A stretch of 64,000 nt of DNA from Budorcas taxicolor (lineage: Eukaryota; Chordata; Mammalia; Artiodactyla; Bovidae), in NCBI RefSeq assembly GCF_023091745.1, contig NC_068915.1, positions 37,440,001 to 37,504,000 of the forward strand. Reading direction: 5' to 3'. Below the pieces are notes generated by a model. It was not told the origin of the DNA and did no database searches. It saw nothing but the letters and a program-made list of their open reading frames with translations. Position 1 is the stretch's first letter; every line of letters begins with the position of its first letter. The translations under genes and the position numbers were made by a program. Below are positions 45,601 to 56,923 of this stretch, piece by piece.

Positions 45601-48600
45601 TATTTCACAGAGAAGGAATCTGAAGCTCACAATGGCTGAATTCTCCCACCAGTTAAGGCAAATCTTAAGCTATAACATAGATATCGTTGTTTCATTTTCT
45701 TTATAGAATATGAATGAAATGATAATTAGACTTATTACAAAATATAAGTTGTTGTGTGCTAAGTCGCTTCAGTCATGTCCGACTCTGTGCGACCCTGTGG
45801 ACTGTAGCCCGCCAGGTTCCTCTGTCCATGGGATTCTCCAGGCAAGAATACTGGAGCGGGTAGCCACGCCCTCCTTCAGGAGCTCTTCCCAACCTAGGTA
45901 TCTAACCAGTGTCTCCTTTTCTCCTGCACTGCAGGCAAGTTCTTTATCAGTAGCACCACCTGGATGATTTTCTTAAATGAAGTGCTCTCCTGGTGAATTT
46001 AAATTAGACTTTGACTTGAAATTAAATTTGCATATAATTTTAGTACCTTTTAATCTAATTAAAGCCATTCCTAAATTGAAGTGTGTGTGCTATAAAACTT
46101 TATGAGAGAAAAATTCATACAAGAGATATAAGTTATATAAGAAGAAAAATTAATTTACCTATTTAGGAAATTTATGAGTACCATTTCTCTAGAATGCTCA
46201 ATATTGAATGAGAATAAATTAAACCAAGCAATCTATATAAAAATAAAAGTTAATGAGCTTTGCTATGTTTTTAAAAATATTTTTGTATTTATGTATTTAT
46301 TTATAAACAAATATTTATGTATATTTACAGTTCTTAGTCGTGGCATGTAGGGCCTAGTTCCCTGACCAGGGATTGAACGCAGGCCTCCTGCATTGGGAGT
46401 CCAGTCTTAGCCACTAGGCCACCAGAGAAGTCCCAACTTTGCTACTTTTTAAAAGGAAATGCTAATCCCAATTGAATTTTCCTTCTTTTTCCGCAACCAC
46501 TATTTCTCCTTGGTATAAGTAAAAACCCAACATAAGATTCTATCATCTTCTGCCCTGCAAGTTTATCTTTGATTCTGGTGACTTGTGAAGTACGGTGGGT
46601 CTTAGAAAACATAGCTATAGAAGAACCTTAGGGTGAGAGATTAGTTGAGGGAATATTTATGTCCCAGTACTGCTCAGGTCTCTGCCTGTTGGGCTCATTC
46701 TTCAGGTGGCCACGCCATACACCCAAGGAAAGGAATGCTTCTCCCCTTGAGCCAAGAATAACCTTGGGTGGAAAAGAGAACAATTAGACTGACTCTTCCA
46801 CTGCCATGACCTTAATGGCTGTGCTTTCCCCTAGCCCAGAGGTGAAAAAAGCATAAGGTTCTATTGAAACTATTTCTATTTGTTAGTTAAATTATATATA
46901 GAGAGAACAGCTTATTTGTGTAGCATATTTTGTCTCAGCAGGAGTGTTTTTTTAATGTAATTAAGATTTATTCAATTTTCATACAACAGCAGGATAAAAA
47001 TTCTATTCAAGTTCCCATAGACTATAAACCAGGAAACTCTGAAACTTATCCAGGGACATAAAACAAGGTACAAAAATTTCAAGGTACAAAAATTTCAAAG
47101 GTGTTGAAATCATACTCAGTGGGAGTGTTTCCATCATTTTACAAGCTTCCTCACCCCTAGCTTCCATTCTACTTCAACTACATCACTCTTCAATTAGTAT
47201 TTAAGGACAATTTAAAAACTGCTTGAAATGCCTTGAAGCCTCAGCATTTTTTTAATTTTCCTTTCTTTCAGTGAGGCCTTATTACCAAGTTGTACTAAGT
47301 CCTACAGATCCTTCTGGAAGTCTTTCATATACTCCTTCCAAACTCTATCCTTACTGGATTTATTCAATGCCAGAAGACACATTCCAGGTGTTGTACTGAT
47401 AATCAGAATTATAGCAAGAGAAGAAGTTGGAAATAGGGGCAGTTTTTCCACGTCAAGTACTGTGATAACTGAGATGAGTCTGATAAAAGAAATATAAGAT
47501 AAAGTCCTTGCTGTCTAAGAGTTCACACACTAATCAAACCTTTTAATCATAAAAAAAAGTTTCCTCAATTAAAAATGCTTAGGGTATTAACCTTATTTAT
47601 ACTTCCATTTCTATAGCCAAGCAGATAAACTGCATATTGGTATTTTGAAAATGATTATATATAAACAAAGATTCCACCTGAATAGAACATGAATTTCGAA
47701 GTCAATGAAGCTAAATGATTTGGGGGGTGATAATCTGGGTACTAAATACTTAATAGACTTAAGAAAATGAATAATTAAGAGCTATGGAAGCATATAAATA
47801 GACATGCAAGGAGAAACATCTTGGAAATCAAACTTTGTAAAGTGGAACAGTAAGTAGATCATCGATACTAGCTCAGACTGTTAGATTGTGAGATATATTT
47901 TATTGGATTCTATTTTACTTAATTAATTTAGTTTTTCTTTTTTAAAAAATTTTTGTTGGAGTATAGTTGATTTACAATGTTGTGTTATGAATTCCATTTT
48001 AAAACAACTCTCTTATTTACAAATTCTACATTGCTTGAGATAGACCTTACTGCATATAGTCTGTAGCAATTTTGAATATTAAAGATCTGCTTAAAAATCT
48101 ATGAAGTTTGGGTCTATCAATAAGGAAAAATATAACCTTTCCTAATATCTTTTCAGTGTGGACATTTGAATTGGACCACATGTATATATCTGTAAAAATT
48201 TCTAGATAGGAATATCTCTAAGTATATGATATTTTAGAAAAGTTGAGGAAGTGGTCCAAAATTTGAATATATTATCATTTAGTTTAAGAAAGACAACGAA
48301 ATTTCAAATGAGCACTGTTATTTATGGGCAAACCAAAGAATGGAAGGCAATTCTGAAAACCCACAATGCTTGTATCAACCATGCTCATATTTCTGCGGCT
48401 ACACACATTCCCCATAATTATTATGGTGCTAGAAATACTTTAAAATGATCATTTCCTATCATTGTATGAGTTAGAAATGGGTTAGCTCAACATATGGCAG
48501 GATGTTATGCCAAGCCACTGTGCTGAGGCATAGTTTTCGGTGTCCTGACTGCTTTTAGTGTCTCAGAAGTCCTGGGTCAGATGGTGCATAATTGGTGCCC

Positions 48601-49727
48601 TGAACCCAAACTGTATAGTAATAAAAATAGCACAATGCTGGTTTGTTGTCTATTTAAAATCAGCACCACACCCTCTAGTTTTCAGAACCCTCTTCACAGG
48701 TAGTAACCCAGTATAAACAGACTCTTATTTTTAGTGGTTAGTTATTTTTTGTATGTTTACAAATTTTAAGAATGTTTTGTTTTTCATACAAGTTTTTTAG
48801 TTCACTTCATGAATTTCTCTCTTTCCTTTGCATTCTTGAGCCATTCTTATTCTAGTGAATTACACAGGTCAAAGGTTAAGAAAATCTTCAGCAAACCATA
48901 GATTATCAGGAATTTTGTAATGGTCTTTGTTGTTTATGAATTCATTTCCCCCTAAATTAAAGGACTACATTATTGGATATGAAACAGCTATATGACAGTA
49001 TTGAATCTACAATAAAATGGCAGTTCGTGGCTGCATCACTGACTTAAATGTCAACAACTGATAAAATTGTCCACTTTGTCAGTGAATTAGTCAAAACACC
49101 TGAACTCGATCTTCCATGGTGTGTGCTTTCATTATATCTTTCTAGACTGGCCCCAAATGAGTTTATTCTGTGTGCGTGTATAGCTCTGCTTTATAAGAAA
49201 ACTTGGGAATAAACTTTATTATATTAAAAACAGACTGCTTTAGCAAGTGGTCCTTCTGGCTGAATTTCAGTGAGAGTTGAATTTAGGTGTTTTGTAGTTA
49301 AATTCAATCCCTTTTCAATTATAAGGAGTGAGAAAAAATTAATTTTTATACTTACTTGAACTGCAAATCGTTTTAGAGCAGGATAAAAGTAGGCATGCTT
49401 ATAAAGATAGTATCGGGGCCTGTACTTAAATACCTGCATGAACACAATAAATGATATATTCATATTTCATGTACAATAAATCTAGAGTAAGTGTAGTCAA
49501 ACCAAGGAATTATGCTAAAATTAATTACCCCATTTTCTTCAGAATCCTCTAATTTGGCTCTTCGATGCAAATTTTTCATCTGTTTAAAAGAGCAATCAAT
49601 TACTATATATTCTCTCTTTAATATCAAAAGACAAAAAATGGAAATAACTATAGGTTTTTAGTAAAGAACTTACGGAAAGAGCACAGGCCATTCCCAAAAT
49701 GCTGAGCAAAATTAAAACCGTCTTCAT
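39188..49727 (-). CDS. IBSP: IBSP, integrin-binding sialoprotein / bone sialoprotein (whole coding span, 6 coding exons)
   Basis: Secreted acidic sialoprotein that nucleates hydroxyapatite, binds collagen and binds alpha-v beta-3 integrin in bone and cementum. Coding exons are 49727-49674, 49579-49529, 49433-49356, 45303-45238, 40415-40242 and 39673-39188, all phase 0, giving 18+17+26+22+58+161 = about 302 residues (human 317). Visible in order: signal peptide 1-16 (MKTVLILLSILGMACA); Tyr-rich collagen-binding segment (KYRPRYYLYKHAYFYP); SSDSSEENG phosphorylation cluster; Glu run of eight across the exon 5/6 junction; second Glu run of eight in the last exon; NGTSSNST N-glycosylation cluster; Thr/Pro-rich O-glycosylated part; Tyr-rich sulfated C-terminus with RGD at about 271-273; end YYSHQ and TGA. 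The frame is intact. The shorter length lies partly in the Glu-rich region. Confidence 0.97.
39674..40241 (-). other. IBSP intron 6
   Basis: 568 nt with GTAACA donor and TATAG acceptor. No repeat recognised. Confidence 0.85.
40242..40415 (-). CDS. IBSP: IBSP exon 6
   Basis: 174 nt between a TTTCAACAG acceptor and a GTAACA donor; 58 codons starting ETSNEEGNN and ending IRLPKK. It includes the conserved STLSTTTLGYGEE segment and the acidic EDSDENEDEE run thought to bind mineral. Confidence 0.96.
41870..42010 (-). repeat. MIR SINE (reverse)
   Basis: TTTCACAAATGAAAAAACTGAGG, GGTCATTAGCAGCAGGGTTG and CAGACTCCCAATTCGCAGG in reverse MIR order. Confidence 0.7.
42107..42321 (-). mobile_element. Bov-tA SINE
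   Basis: Reverse orientation, GTTCAACTCTTTGCAACCCC to CCACCAGGGAAGCCC. Confidence 0.92.
42400..43010 (+). repeat. Old L1 (L1M/HAL1-like) relic
   Basis: Degraded L1 3' text: ACTGCCCATCAACAGGTTAG, AAGAGTATATGCTGCATGAT, TCCATACATATATG. No open frame. Confidence 0.6.
43041..43233 (-). mobile_element. Bov-tA SINE
   Basis: Reverse orientation, GAAAGTGAAAGTCGCTCAG to CCACAACGGAAGCC. It closely resembles the copy at 22135, including the CTGTATAGTCCATGG variant. Confidence 0.92.
44475..44741 (+). mobile_element. CHR-type tRNA SINE, complete
   Basis: CACTTCCCTGGTGGTCCAG head, CHR body (GAGAAGCCACCGCAAGGAGA) and A-rich tail, with a perfect 12-bp duplication AAAGGCAGATGA at 44463-44474 and 44742-44753. 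Confidence 0.95.
45238..45303 (-). CDS. IBSP: IBSP exon 5
   Basis: 66 nt after a TTTTTTAG acceptor, ending at a GTAAGG donor; 22 codons SSSDSSEENGNGDSS followed by seven Glu. The Ser-Glu clusters fit secretory-pathway (Fam20C-type S-x-E) phosphorylation sites. The eighth Glu of the run is supplied by exon 6. Confidence 0.96.
45755..45965 (-). mobile_element. Bov-tA SINE
   Basis: Reverse orientation, TGTGCTAAGTCGCTTCAG to GTAGCACCACCTGG; diverged towards the head. Confidence 0.9.
46325..46433 (-). mobile_element. CHR-type tRNA SINE, partial
   Basis: Reverse head: CCCTGACCAGGGATTGAACG to CCACCAGAGAAGTCCC. Confidence 0.85.
47930..47995 (-). repeat. L1 3' scrap, reverse
   Basis: TTGTTGGAGTATAGTTGATT, the reverse of an L1 3' end. 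Confidence 0.7.
49356..49433 (-). CDS. IBSP: IBSP exon 4
   Basis: 78 nt, CATGCAG acceptor and GTAAGT donor; 26 codons VFKYRPRYYLYKHAYFYP to FAVQ. This Tyr-rich basic segment is the collagen-binding region of the family. Confidence 0.97.
49529..49579 (-). CDS. IBSP: IBSP exon 3
   Basis: 51 nt, AAACAG acceptor and GTAATT donor; 17 codons MKNLHRRAKLEDSEENG, almost identical to the human exon. The leading Met is internal, not a start. Confidence 0.97.
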
Positions 49728-49741
49728 TTTGGTGATTGCTT
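49674..49741 (-). CDS. IBSP: IBSP exon 2 (signal peptide)
   Basis: After an AATTCCAG acceptor there are 14 nt of 5' UTR, then ATG at 49727-49725 in the context ACCAAAATGA and 18 codons ending ACALS, then a GTAAGT donor. It encodes the hydrophobic signal peptide. Confidence 0.97.
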
Positions 49742-52079
49742 CTGGAATTAATGAAGTGGTTAAGTTAATGAGTAAAACTAAGAATGTACCTTTTCTTCAC
49801 ATACTTCACATACTAGGGGATGTATTTAATTTTCATTTTTTGTCCAATTAAAGTTTTGACTAGGACCAAATTTCTGCTTTTGTTTTAAAATTGTTCCTTC
49901 TATGTAAGTGGTAGAAGATAGACTTTATCCATCTATTTGAATAATCATGAGTTCCATATTTGTTTTTAACCTATCTGATCTGACTTGTAAATGAATATCC
50001 ATTTCATCACTGACAGAGTTTGAGTGTTTAGTGTGTTTCACATTGGGGTGAGGAGGCCTTATAATACCATTAACATGGAACGCCAACTGGTGTAGTTATG
50101 TGACCTGTTTGTTTTGTTTATAATTAAAAACTAAGGGAAAATTTGAATACATTTTAATGATTACATTTATGCCAGTTATCCTACAGGCTCTTTCCAGCAT
50201 CTATATAGTTTTTAAACTAAAAGTTTGTTTGTACTATGAAGACTAAGAGCCATTTTTCCATGGCTATCTTAGAATACTTGAATTTTTATGTGTGTGAAAA
50301 ATCCATGATATGTGAAATATCATTCTCACAACGTGTAGCACCCTAACATCCATGTTTAAGGAAAAATCTATGAGAAAAGTTATCAGAGTTCATCTTGGGA
50401 TATCAGAGGCAAATTTCCTCAAATTACATTGTTCTCCAGTTCCATTTAAGCTTATAATCACTGGTGTGATTGTTATGGAATGGACGTGGGCCTTTCCAGG
50501 GTCAGGGTGATAGTCATGTCGATTCTATGGAGGAATAGAAGATGCAACTCTCAGAATAGGAGTAGTTTTGTAAGCAGTCATGGGGTTTGCAGCCTTGCAA
50601 AGATCTCAGTTCCACACAGATTTCTCACAGGCAAAGGAGAGCAATCATGAAGTCCTATCCTAATTTTATTCTGTTTGATAAAAATCCTAATTTAATAAAA
50701 GTTGAACAAACTTTGCTGAAAGCCACCAACACACTTAACTGAGAGAGATCTCCTCCAGAGTGACAGCTTTGGCAATGTTTAAGAGCAGTATGTAATGGTG
50801 ATCAGAATTTCCCCATAAATACACTGGGATAAGTAATATTTAAAAGGTATGAAATCCATGTCATATACTATATCTGAAAATAGATTCTACATTTTATCAT
50901 CACTGGTCATGATTTATCACATCCTTATTGAGTATCTGAAGCTAAAATAAACATTACACAGGGGAAGGGTAGAGGCCTGGAAAAGCTGTCTTGCGTCCTC
51001 TGTCACCTGTCTTTGTGATGGAGTGGGTCTTTGATTTTGTTGCTTGTTAACTTGCTCACAGTCCTGTCTACTTTAGTTCTTGATGGCCACATGAGAATAA
51101 AGAGACTTTCCCCTGAAGGGGACTTGTCTGTTTAAGAAGATTTCATTGCTATTGAGGTTCTCTGAATAAGACTTTGAATTTGGCCATTCTTGATGGAGCC
51201 CACCAACAAACAGGAAGATTACTGCTCTGTAGCTTTATGAAAAGAGTTGGAATAATCACAATATCTTAAAGAGCTAAAAATGTAAATACATAGAACTGTA
51301 GAAAGATTTTGGAGTATAAAATTTCTCATAACAAACCTTAAAAACAGCTAGATGAAAATACAACAGGAATAATATAAAAAGAACCAAGTGACTCACCTAG
51401 GCAGCAATCGGCTGCCTACATAAATCTCATTTTATTTACTTTGTGATTCATCAAGAGCAAAAGACCTCTATAGTGCCCACTACTAACCCAGACAACAATT
51501 CAAAAAATTTTAAAGGATTGTTTTGATAATCTAATTGCAAGTTTTTATTGGGAAGAGTATGATAAACTAACAGCATCATCTATTTCCCTAGTACTATGCA
51601 TTTTTCCATTTGGATTTTAGAGCTATAAGATGTTAACACTTTGAAACCAAATAAATATTTTGGAAAATATTGTTTATAACTGAAGTACAGACTAGGCAAC
51701 TGATGGAGAAATCAACATACAACGAGGCACATTTATAAATGCAAAATAGAATTCCAGTTAGGTTACCTTGAATGCATTAGAATGAGTAAAAACAGTTATC
51801 TGTAAGGTACAGAGATAGAAAGTAGAAAGCATAATTTTCTGGTTAATGTATATAATAGTAAGAGCTTATTTACAAGCATAGGTTAATAAACTTAGCCTTT
51901 TCAAAAGAATCTAAAACCTGAGGTACTAGTTTAATGATAAACAAGTGTTAGATTACATAGCAATTCTCTACAATGTGTTAATATCTATATTTAAATAGAA
52001 TGTTCAAAACCATGCCCAGAGATGTGAAATGCAGAGTGTCTGATTTATAAGACAATGAAGTTGTTATATTAAACCTTAC
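49742..52079 (-). other. IBSP intron 1
   Basis: 2.3 kb from exon 1 donor to exon 2 acceptor. I recognise no repeat, unusual for this window. The first intron of SIBLING genes can carry enhancers, but none is identified here. Confidence 0.85.
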
Positions 52080-52164
52080 CTTTTGCAGTCCTGGAGTGAG
52101 AAGGCAGGCTCCCAGGAGTGAGTAACACAGATTGAATACTCTCTCTGCTCTCTCACTCACTTAT
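52080..52164 (-). other. IBSP: IBSP non-coding exon 1
   Basis: The donor is AAAAG|GTAAGG at 52080/52079. The +1 at 52164 is set by counting 24 bases from the inverted TATA box, which simultaneously places the CCAAT, CRE and FGF2 motifs at their known rodent coordinates. The roughly 85-nt exon has no ATG and is rich in GTGAGT/GAGAG. Confidence 0.85.
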
Positions 52165-52182
52165 TCACTTGCTCTTGTGGGC

Positions 52183-52256
52183 TATAAACTCTTTTTTGCC
52201 TTCCCACAGCCAATCACTGTCATGGCCAAAGTGATGTCAGAATGTGGATTCTCACC
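52183..52256 (-). promoter_or_regulatory. IBSP proximal promoter
   Basis: Minus-strand motifs relative to +1 = 52164: inverted TATA TTTATA at -24 to -19 (52188-52183); inverted CCAAT ATTGG at -50 to -46 (52214-52210); CRE-like TGACATCA at -75 to -68 (52239-52232); FGF2 response element GGTGAGAA at -92 to -85 (52256-52249). These are the positions I recall as established for the rat and human bone sialoprotein promoter. The motifs are seen directly; their function is from family knowledge. Confidence 0.88.
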
Positions 52257-53382
52257 AGAAAACTCCCGAAATTCCACACTTTTTCAAGACACAAGCTCAG
52301 TTGAATAAACATGAACTGTGGTTCTAGTGCCAAGAGGTTTGCATTGTGGAATTTAATTGAAGGTTAAGATGAAGATGAATAGTTTGAGTTCTGAATATAT
52401 ATAAAAATATACTGGATTTGAATTAAAATAAATAGCAAGAGATTTAACTATTTAAAATTTTCATAATTATACAAATTTTCACTATGTTGAAAGGAAGGAA
52501 AACTTACTGTAATCAGATACAATCCTACATGATTAGTTTAGTTAAAAAAAAAGAAAAAGAAACTGAATAATAAAAGATCGGAACTAATAAGCAATTAATA
52601 CTCTAAAATCAATTATTTTATATATTCAAATAGTGACTCATAAATTTGGTACAATTAAATGTCAGAATTTATAGACTATATTTCCTGAGATATATTGCTG
52701 AGTATAAAATTTATACTAAGTTTTTGAGAGTCCTGCTACTGAGAAGCAGGTTGCACTTTTCAGTCTGTAAAATAAACCACTTTAGACTATCTACTTATAT
52801 GGTCTTTTTCCGTTGTATAAGAATGTCACCTCAGTGTATTTTCCTGGGCTTCTGTATACCTCTTTTCTGTTCATTTTCACATTTAATTTTTTTCCCATGG
52901 GTATAGAAAACAATGATTAGAGCTAGCAAGGGTGAGCTGTTGTTATAGAAATGATTCATGGAAACCAAACACACAAGAAACTGATTGATAAACTAAAGTA
53001 CTGAACTTTTTAATTTGCAAAGAGAAACTTAGCTTAATAGCTTGCATATTCTGCTTGTCCAGTCATTAAACCTTCCTCTGACTGTGAAGTCTACCTGAGA
53101 AACCAAAAATCAATAAATACTAGTTTTAAGCATATGTGCCAGTCACCCTGTTAGAGGCTTTGGATAAATTGTCTTTGGTTTTAGAAAAGTTGTTTAAAAG
53201 ATATAGACTCATAGTAAAGACAATTGGATAAGCTCTAAAAATTCAACTTAACCTCATCTTAGTTCAATTTGCCAAACTTTAAATCACTAAACTGTCCACC
53301 GACCCAGGACAATGGAAAGCAAATGTTCCAGGAAAGAGAGCCAAAAACAAGACAGATCCTGTCTTCGTCTTTAAAAATTTTA

Positions 53383-53560
53383 GAATCTGCCTCCATTGCG
53401 GGAGACACAGATTCAATCCCTGGGTCAGGAAGATCCCCTGGAGGAGGAAATGGCAACCCACTCCAGTATTCTTGCTTGGAAAATCCCATGGACATAGGAG
53501 CCTGGTGGGCTACAGTCCACGGGGTCACAGAGTCGGACATGACTGAGCAACTGAGCATGC
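53383..53560 (+). mobile_element. Bov-tA SINE, head truncated
   Basis: AGAATCTGCCTCCATTGCGG to GACATGACTGAGCAACTGAG. Confidence 0.9.
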
Positions 53561-53789
53561 ATGCTCGTGTAGATGGATCTGGGGCAGAGCAGTCAAAATA
53601 TATACAAGGTTTAGAGGTGCTATGAATGTATGGTGTTTTAATTCTAAATGACAAATGAGCAATGGAGCCAGGCTGTGACATCAGAATAGGAATTTACTAT
53701 ACATAGATAAGATGTTATCAAGAAGGAAGAGAAAAAACATTCTTGGGAATGAGTTTAAAGGATATGGAAACATACGGAAAACATACCAA

Positions 53790-53963
53790 CAGCATCTAGT
53801 ATTCACTGAGTTCTCTCATGCTAGTTCTTCATTTGTGCAATTTTGCTTATCCTTCTCACACAGAAAACAATTCTATAAGATTATTCCCATCTACAGGTGA
53901 GGCAAATGAGGCCCAGGGATGGTAAGTATGCCTGGGGTAGATGGCTAATAAATGGGGGAATCT
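53790..53963 (-). repeat. MIR SINE (reverse), left part; resumes at about 55305-55350
   Basis: TTATTCCCATCTACAGGTGAGG and GATGGCTAATAAATGGGGGAATC in reverse MIR order. The end of the MIR (AGTCCAGTTCTAGAGTCTAC) appears after the BovB copy. Confidence 0.7.
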
Positions 53964-55286
53964 GGAAAAGGTTAGTTTTCATTCCAATCCCAAAGAAAGG
54001 CAATGCCAAAGAATGCTCAAACTACCACACAGTTGCACTCATCTCACATGCTAGTAAAGTAATGCTCAAAATTCTCCAAGCCAGGCTTCAGCAATACGTG
54101 AACTGTGAACTTCCTGATGTTCAAGCTGGTTTTAGAAAAGGCAGAGGAACCAGAGATCAAATTGCCAACATCTGCTGGATCATGGAAAAAGCAAGAGAGT
54201 TCCAGAAAAACATCTATTTCTACTTCATTGACTATGCCAAAGCCTTTGACTGTGTGGATCACAATAAACTGTGGAAAATTCTGAAAGAGATGGGAATACC
54301 AGACCACCTGACCTGCCTCTTGAGAAATCTGTATGCAGGCCAGGAAGCAACAATTAGAACTGGACATGAAACAACAGACTGGTTTCAAATAGGAAAAGGA
54401 GTACGTCAAGGCTATATATTGTCACCCTGCTTATTTAACTTCTATGCAGAGTACATCATGAGAAACGCTGGGCTAGAAGAAAGACAAGCTGGAATCAAGA
54501 TTGCCGGGAGAAATATCAGTAACCTCAGATATGCAGATGACACTACCCTTATGGCAGAAAGTGAAGAGGAATTAAAAAGCCTCTTGATGAAAGTGAAAGA
54601 GGAGAGTGAAAAAGTTGGCTTAAAGCTCAACATTCAGAAAACGAAGATCATGGCATCTGGTCCCATCACTTCATGGGAAATAGATGGGGAAACAGTGGAA
54701 ACAGTGTCAGACTTTATTTTTGGGGGGGCTCCAAAATCACTGCAGATGGTGATTGCAGCCATAAAATTAAAAGACGCTTACTCCTTGGAAGAAAAGTTAT
54801 GACCAACCTAGAGAGCATATTGAAAAACAGAGACATTACTTGCCGACTAAGGTCCGTCTAGTCAAGGCTATGGTTTTTCCTGTGGTCATGTATGGATGTG
54901 AGAGTTGGACTGTGAAGAAGGCTGAGTGCCAAAGAATTGATGCTTTTGAACTGTGGTGTTGGAGAAGACTCTTGAGAATCCCTTGGACTGCAAGGAGATC
55001 CAACCAGTCCATTCTGCAGGAGATCAACCCTGGGATTTCTTTGGAAGGAATGATGCTAAAGCTGAAACTCCAGTACTTTGGCCACCTCATGCAAAGAGTT
55101 GACTCATCGGAAAAGACTCTGATGTTGGGAGGGATTGGGGGCAGGGGAAGGGGACGACAGAGGATGAGATGGCTGGATGGCATCACAGACTCGATGGATG
55201 TGAGTCTGAGTGAACTCTGGGAGATAGTGATGGACAGGGAGGCCTGGCATGCTGTGATTCATGGGGTTGTAAAGAGTCGGACATGA
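53964..55286 (+). pseudogene. BovB ORF2 fragment
   Basis: Reverse transcriptase with VFIPIPKKGNAKECSNY, FIDYAKAFDCVDH and YADD (54530-54541). The frame breaks at the G-run around 54721-54727, where one extra G shifts it, and again near 54840; the C-terminal part reads in another frame to 55286. Non-functional. Confidence 0.9.
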
Positions 55287-55304
55287 CAGCGACTGAACTG
55301 AAGG
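53964..55304 (+). mobile_element. BovB LINE, 5'-truncated in the reverse transcriptase
   Basis: It starts inside the RT region (GGTTAGTTTTCATTCCAATC) and runs to a short CTGAA tail. No clear target-site duplication found. Confidence 0.93.
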
Positions 55305-55909
55305 ACCAAAGTTAAGTCCAGTTCTAGAGTCTACTTTTAATCGCTATGTATTCTTGCTGGCACGTTGAAAAAACTTCAGTGATTCAATAGATTGCAATAT
55401 AGTGAGTGGATGTAGGGACAGATGAGTTTGGTCAGATAGGCAAAGGCCAGATGAGGGAAGGGGCTTAGGCTGCACTAAGGGGTACAGACTCCACTGTGGA
55501 AATGAGAGAATCCCAAAAGATTAAAGTAGAAAAACAATATATTTAGAATTGAAGTTTGGAAAAATCTTTTGTTGATAAGGCAGAGGTGGATTGAGGGAAG
55601 CGAGATTGTTGTGGAGGGGGGTACCTTCAAGAAGATATTTTAGTGGTCCATAAAAGCAACAGTAAAGGTCTAAACTAAAGCAGTAGCTGTGGGGAATGGA
55701 AAGAATGGAGCAAAGAAAAGTGATGTTAAATAGATAAAAGTAATAGGACTCAGTAGAAGTAAGAGAAGTGGAGAAGATTAGGATGATTTCTGGATTTAGG
55801 GCTTGGGTAACTTTGAGAATTGGTACAGCCACATCTCATGCAATTCCTAGCAGAGTTAATTGGTACAATATAATCACTCAGTAAGTTGTTAATAGTATCA
55901 GTTCCGTTC

Positions 55910-56591
55910 AGTTCAGTCGCTCAGTCATGTCCGACTCTTTGCAACCCCATGAATCGCAGCATGCCAGGCCTCCCTGTCCATCACCAACTCCTGGAGTTCA
56001 CTCAGACTCACGTCCATCGAGTCAGTGATGCCATCTGGCCATCTCATCCTCTGTCGTCCCCTTCTCCTCCTGCTCCCAGTCCCTCCCAGCATCAGAGTCT
56101 TTTCCAATGAGTCAACTCTTCGCATGAGGTGGCCAAAGTACTGGAGTTTCAGCTTTAGCATCATTCCTTCCAAAGAAATCCCAGGGCCGATCTCCTTCAG
56201 AATGGACTGGTTGGATCTCCTTGCAGTCCAAGGGACTCTCAAGAGTCTTCTCCAACACCAAAGTTCAAAAGCATCAATTCTTCGGTGCTCAGCCTTCTTC
56301 ACAGTCCAACTCTCAACATCCATACATGACTACTGGAAAAACCATAGCCTTGACTAGACAGACCTTAGTCGGCAAAGTAATGTCTCTGCTTTTCAATATG
56401 CTATCTAGGTTGATCATAGCTTTCCTTCCAAGGAGTAAGTGTCTTTTAATTTCATGGCTGCAGTCACCATCTGCAGTGATTTTGGAGCCCCCAAAAATAA
56501 AGTCTGACACTGTTTCCACTGTTTCCTCATCTATTTCCTATGAAGTGATGGGACCAGATGCCATGATCTTCATTTTCTGAATGTTGAGCTT
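55910..56591 (-). mobile_element. BovB LINE, 3' part, reverse
   Basis: GTTCAGTTCAGTCGCTCAG tail to ATGTTGAGCTT. It is in opposite orientation to the copies on both sides. Confidence 0.93.
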
Positions 56592-56738
56592 ATAAGATAC
56601 AATAAAAGGGGTTGAGAACTGAGAATCAAAAGACTGAAAGTTTCTTCTACCAACATGTGTACCACTTAACCTCAAGAAGACTTCAATTTAAGCCATCTTT
56701 TAAAAATAAGGGAATTTTCACACCGAAAAAGAACTAAC

Positions 56739-56825
56739 CATCAATCAGTTGGACCATCATTCCTCCGTCACCTGTGGAGGATTCTTCCCCATTAGTAGGA
56801 CTTGAACCTGATGAGATCTCCGTAT
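56739..56825 (-). other. Unidentified exon-like segment B
   Basis: On the minus strand, an ATAATTTCTCTAG acceptor precedes 87 nt that are open in one frame (TEISSGSSPTNGEESS...), followed by a GTTAGT donor; without splicing that frame stops at TAG after two more residues. I do not recognise the product. Only splice consensus and open frame support it. Confidence 0.25.
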
Positions 56826-56923
56826 CTAGAGAAATTATAGGAAACAGATGACTATTTAAAATGACATCATTGGGATGCATTCAGCAAAGTTCAGAAAGTG
56901 GGAAAGGTTATCAAACATATTAC

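Larger units (their letters stand above)
45304..49355 (-). other. IBSP intron 4
   Basis: 4.05 kb. It holds a Bov-tA SINE (45755), a CHR SINE (46325) and an L1 scrap (47930); about 45580-45680 looks like a reverse MIR. I see nothing in 46440-47925 or 48000-49355. Confidence 0.85.

Noticed and set aside
54951..55186. Reverse-strand open frames opposite BovB ORF2 (also at 24361, 58807, 59582 and 60430)
   Set aside because: The same antisense frames recur in every BovB copy and mirror the ORF2 codons; shadows.
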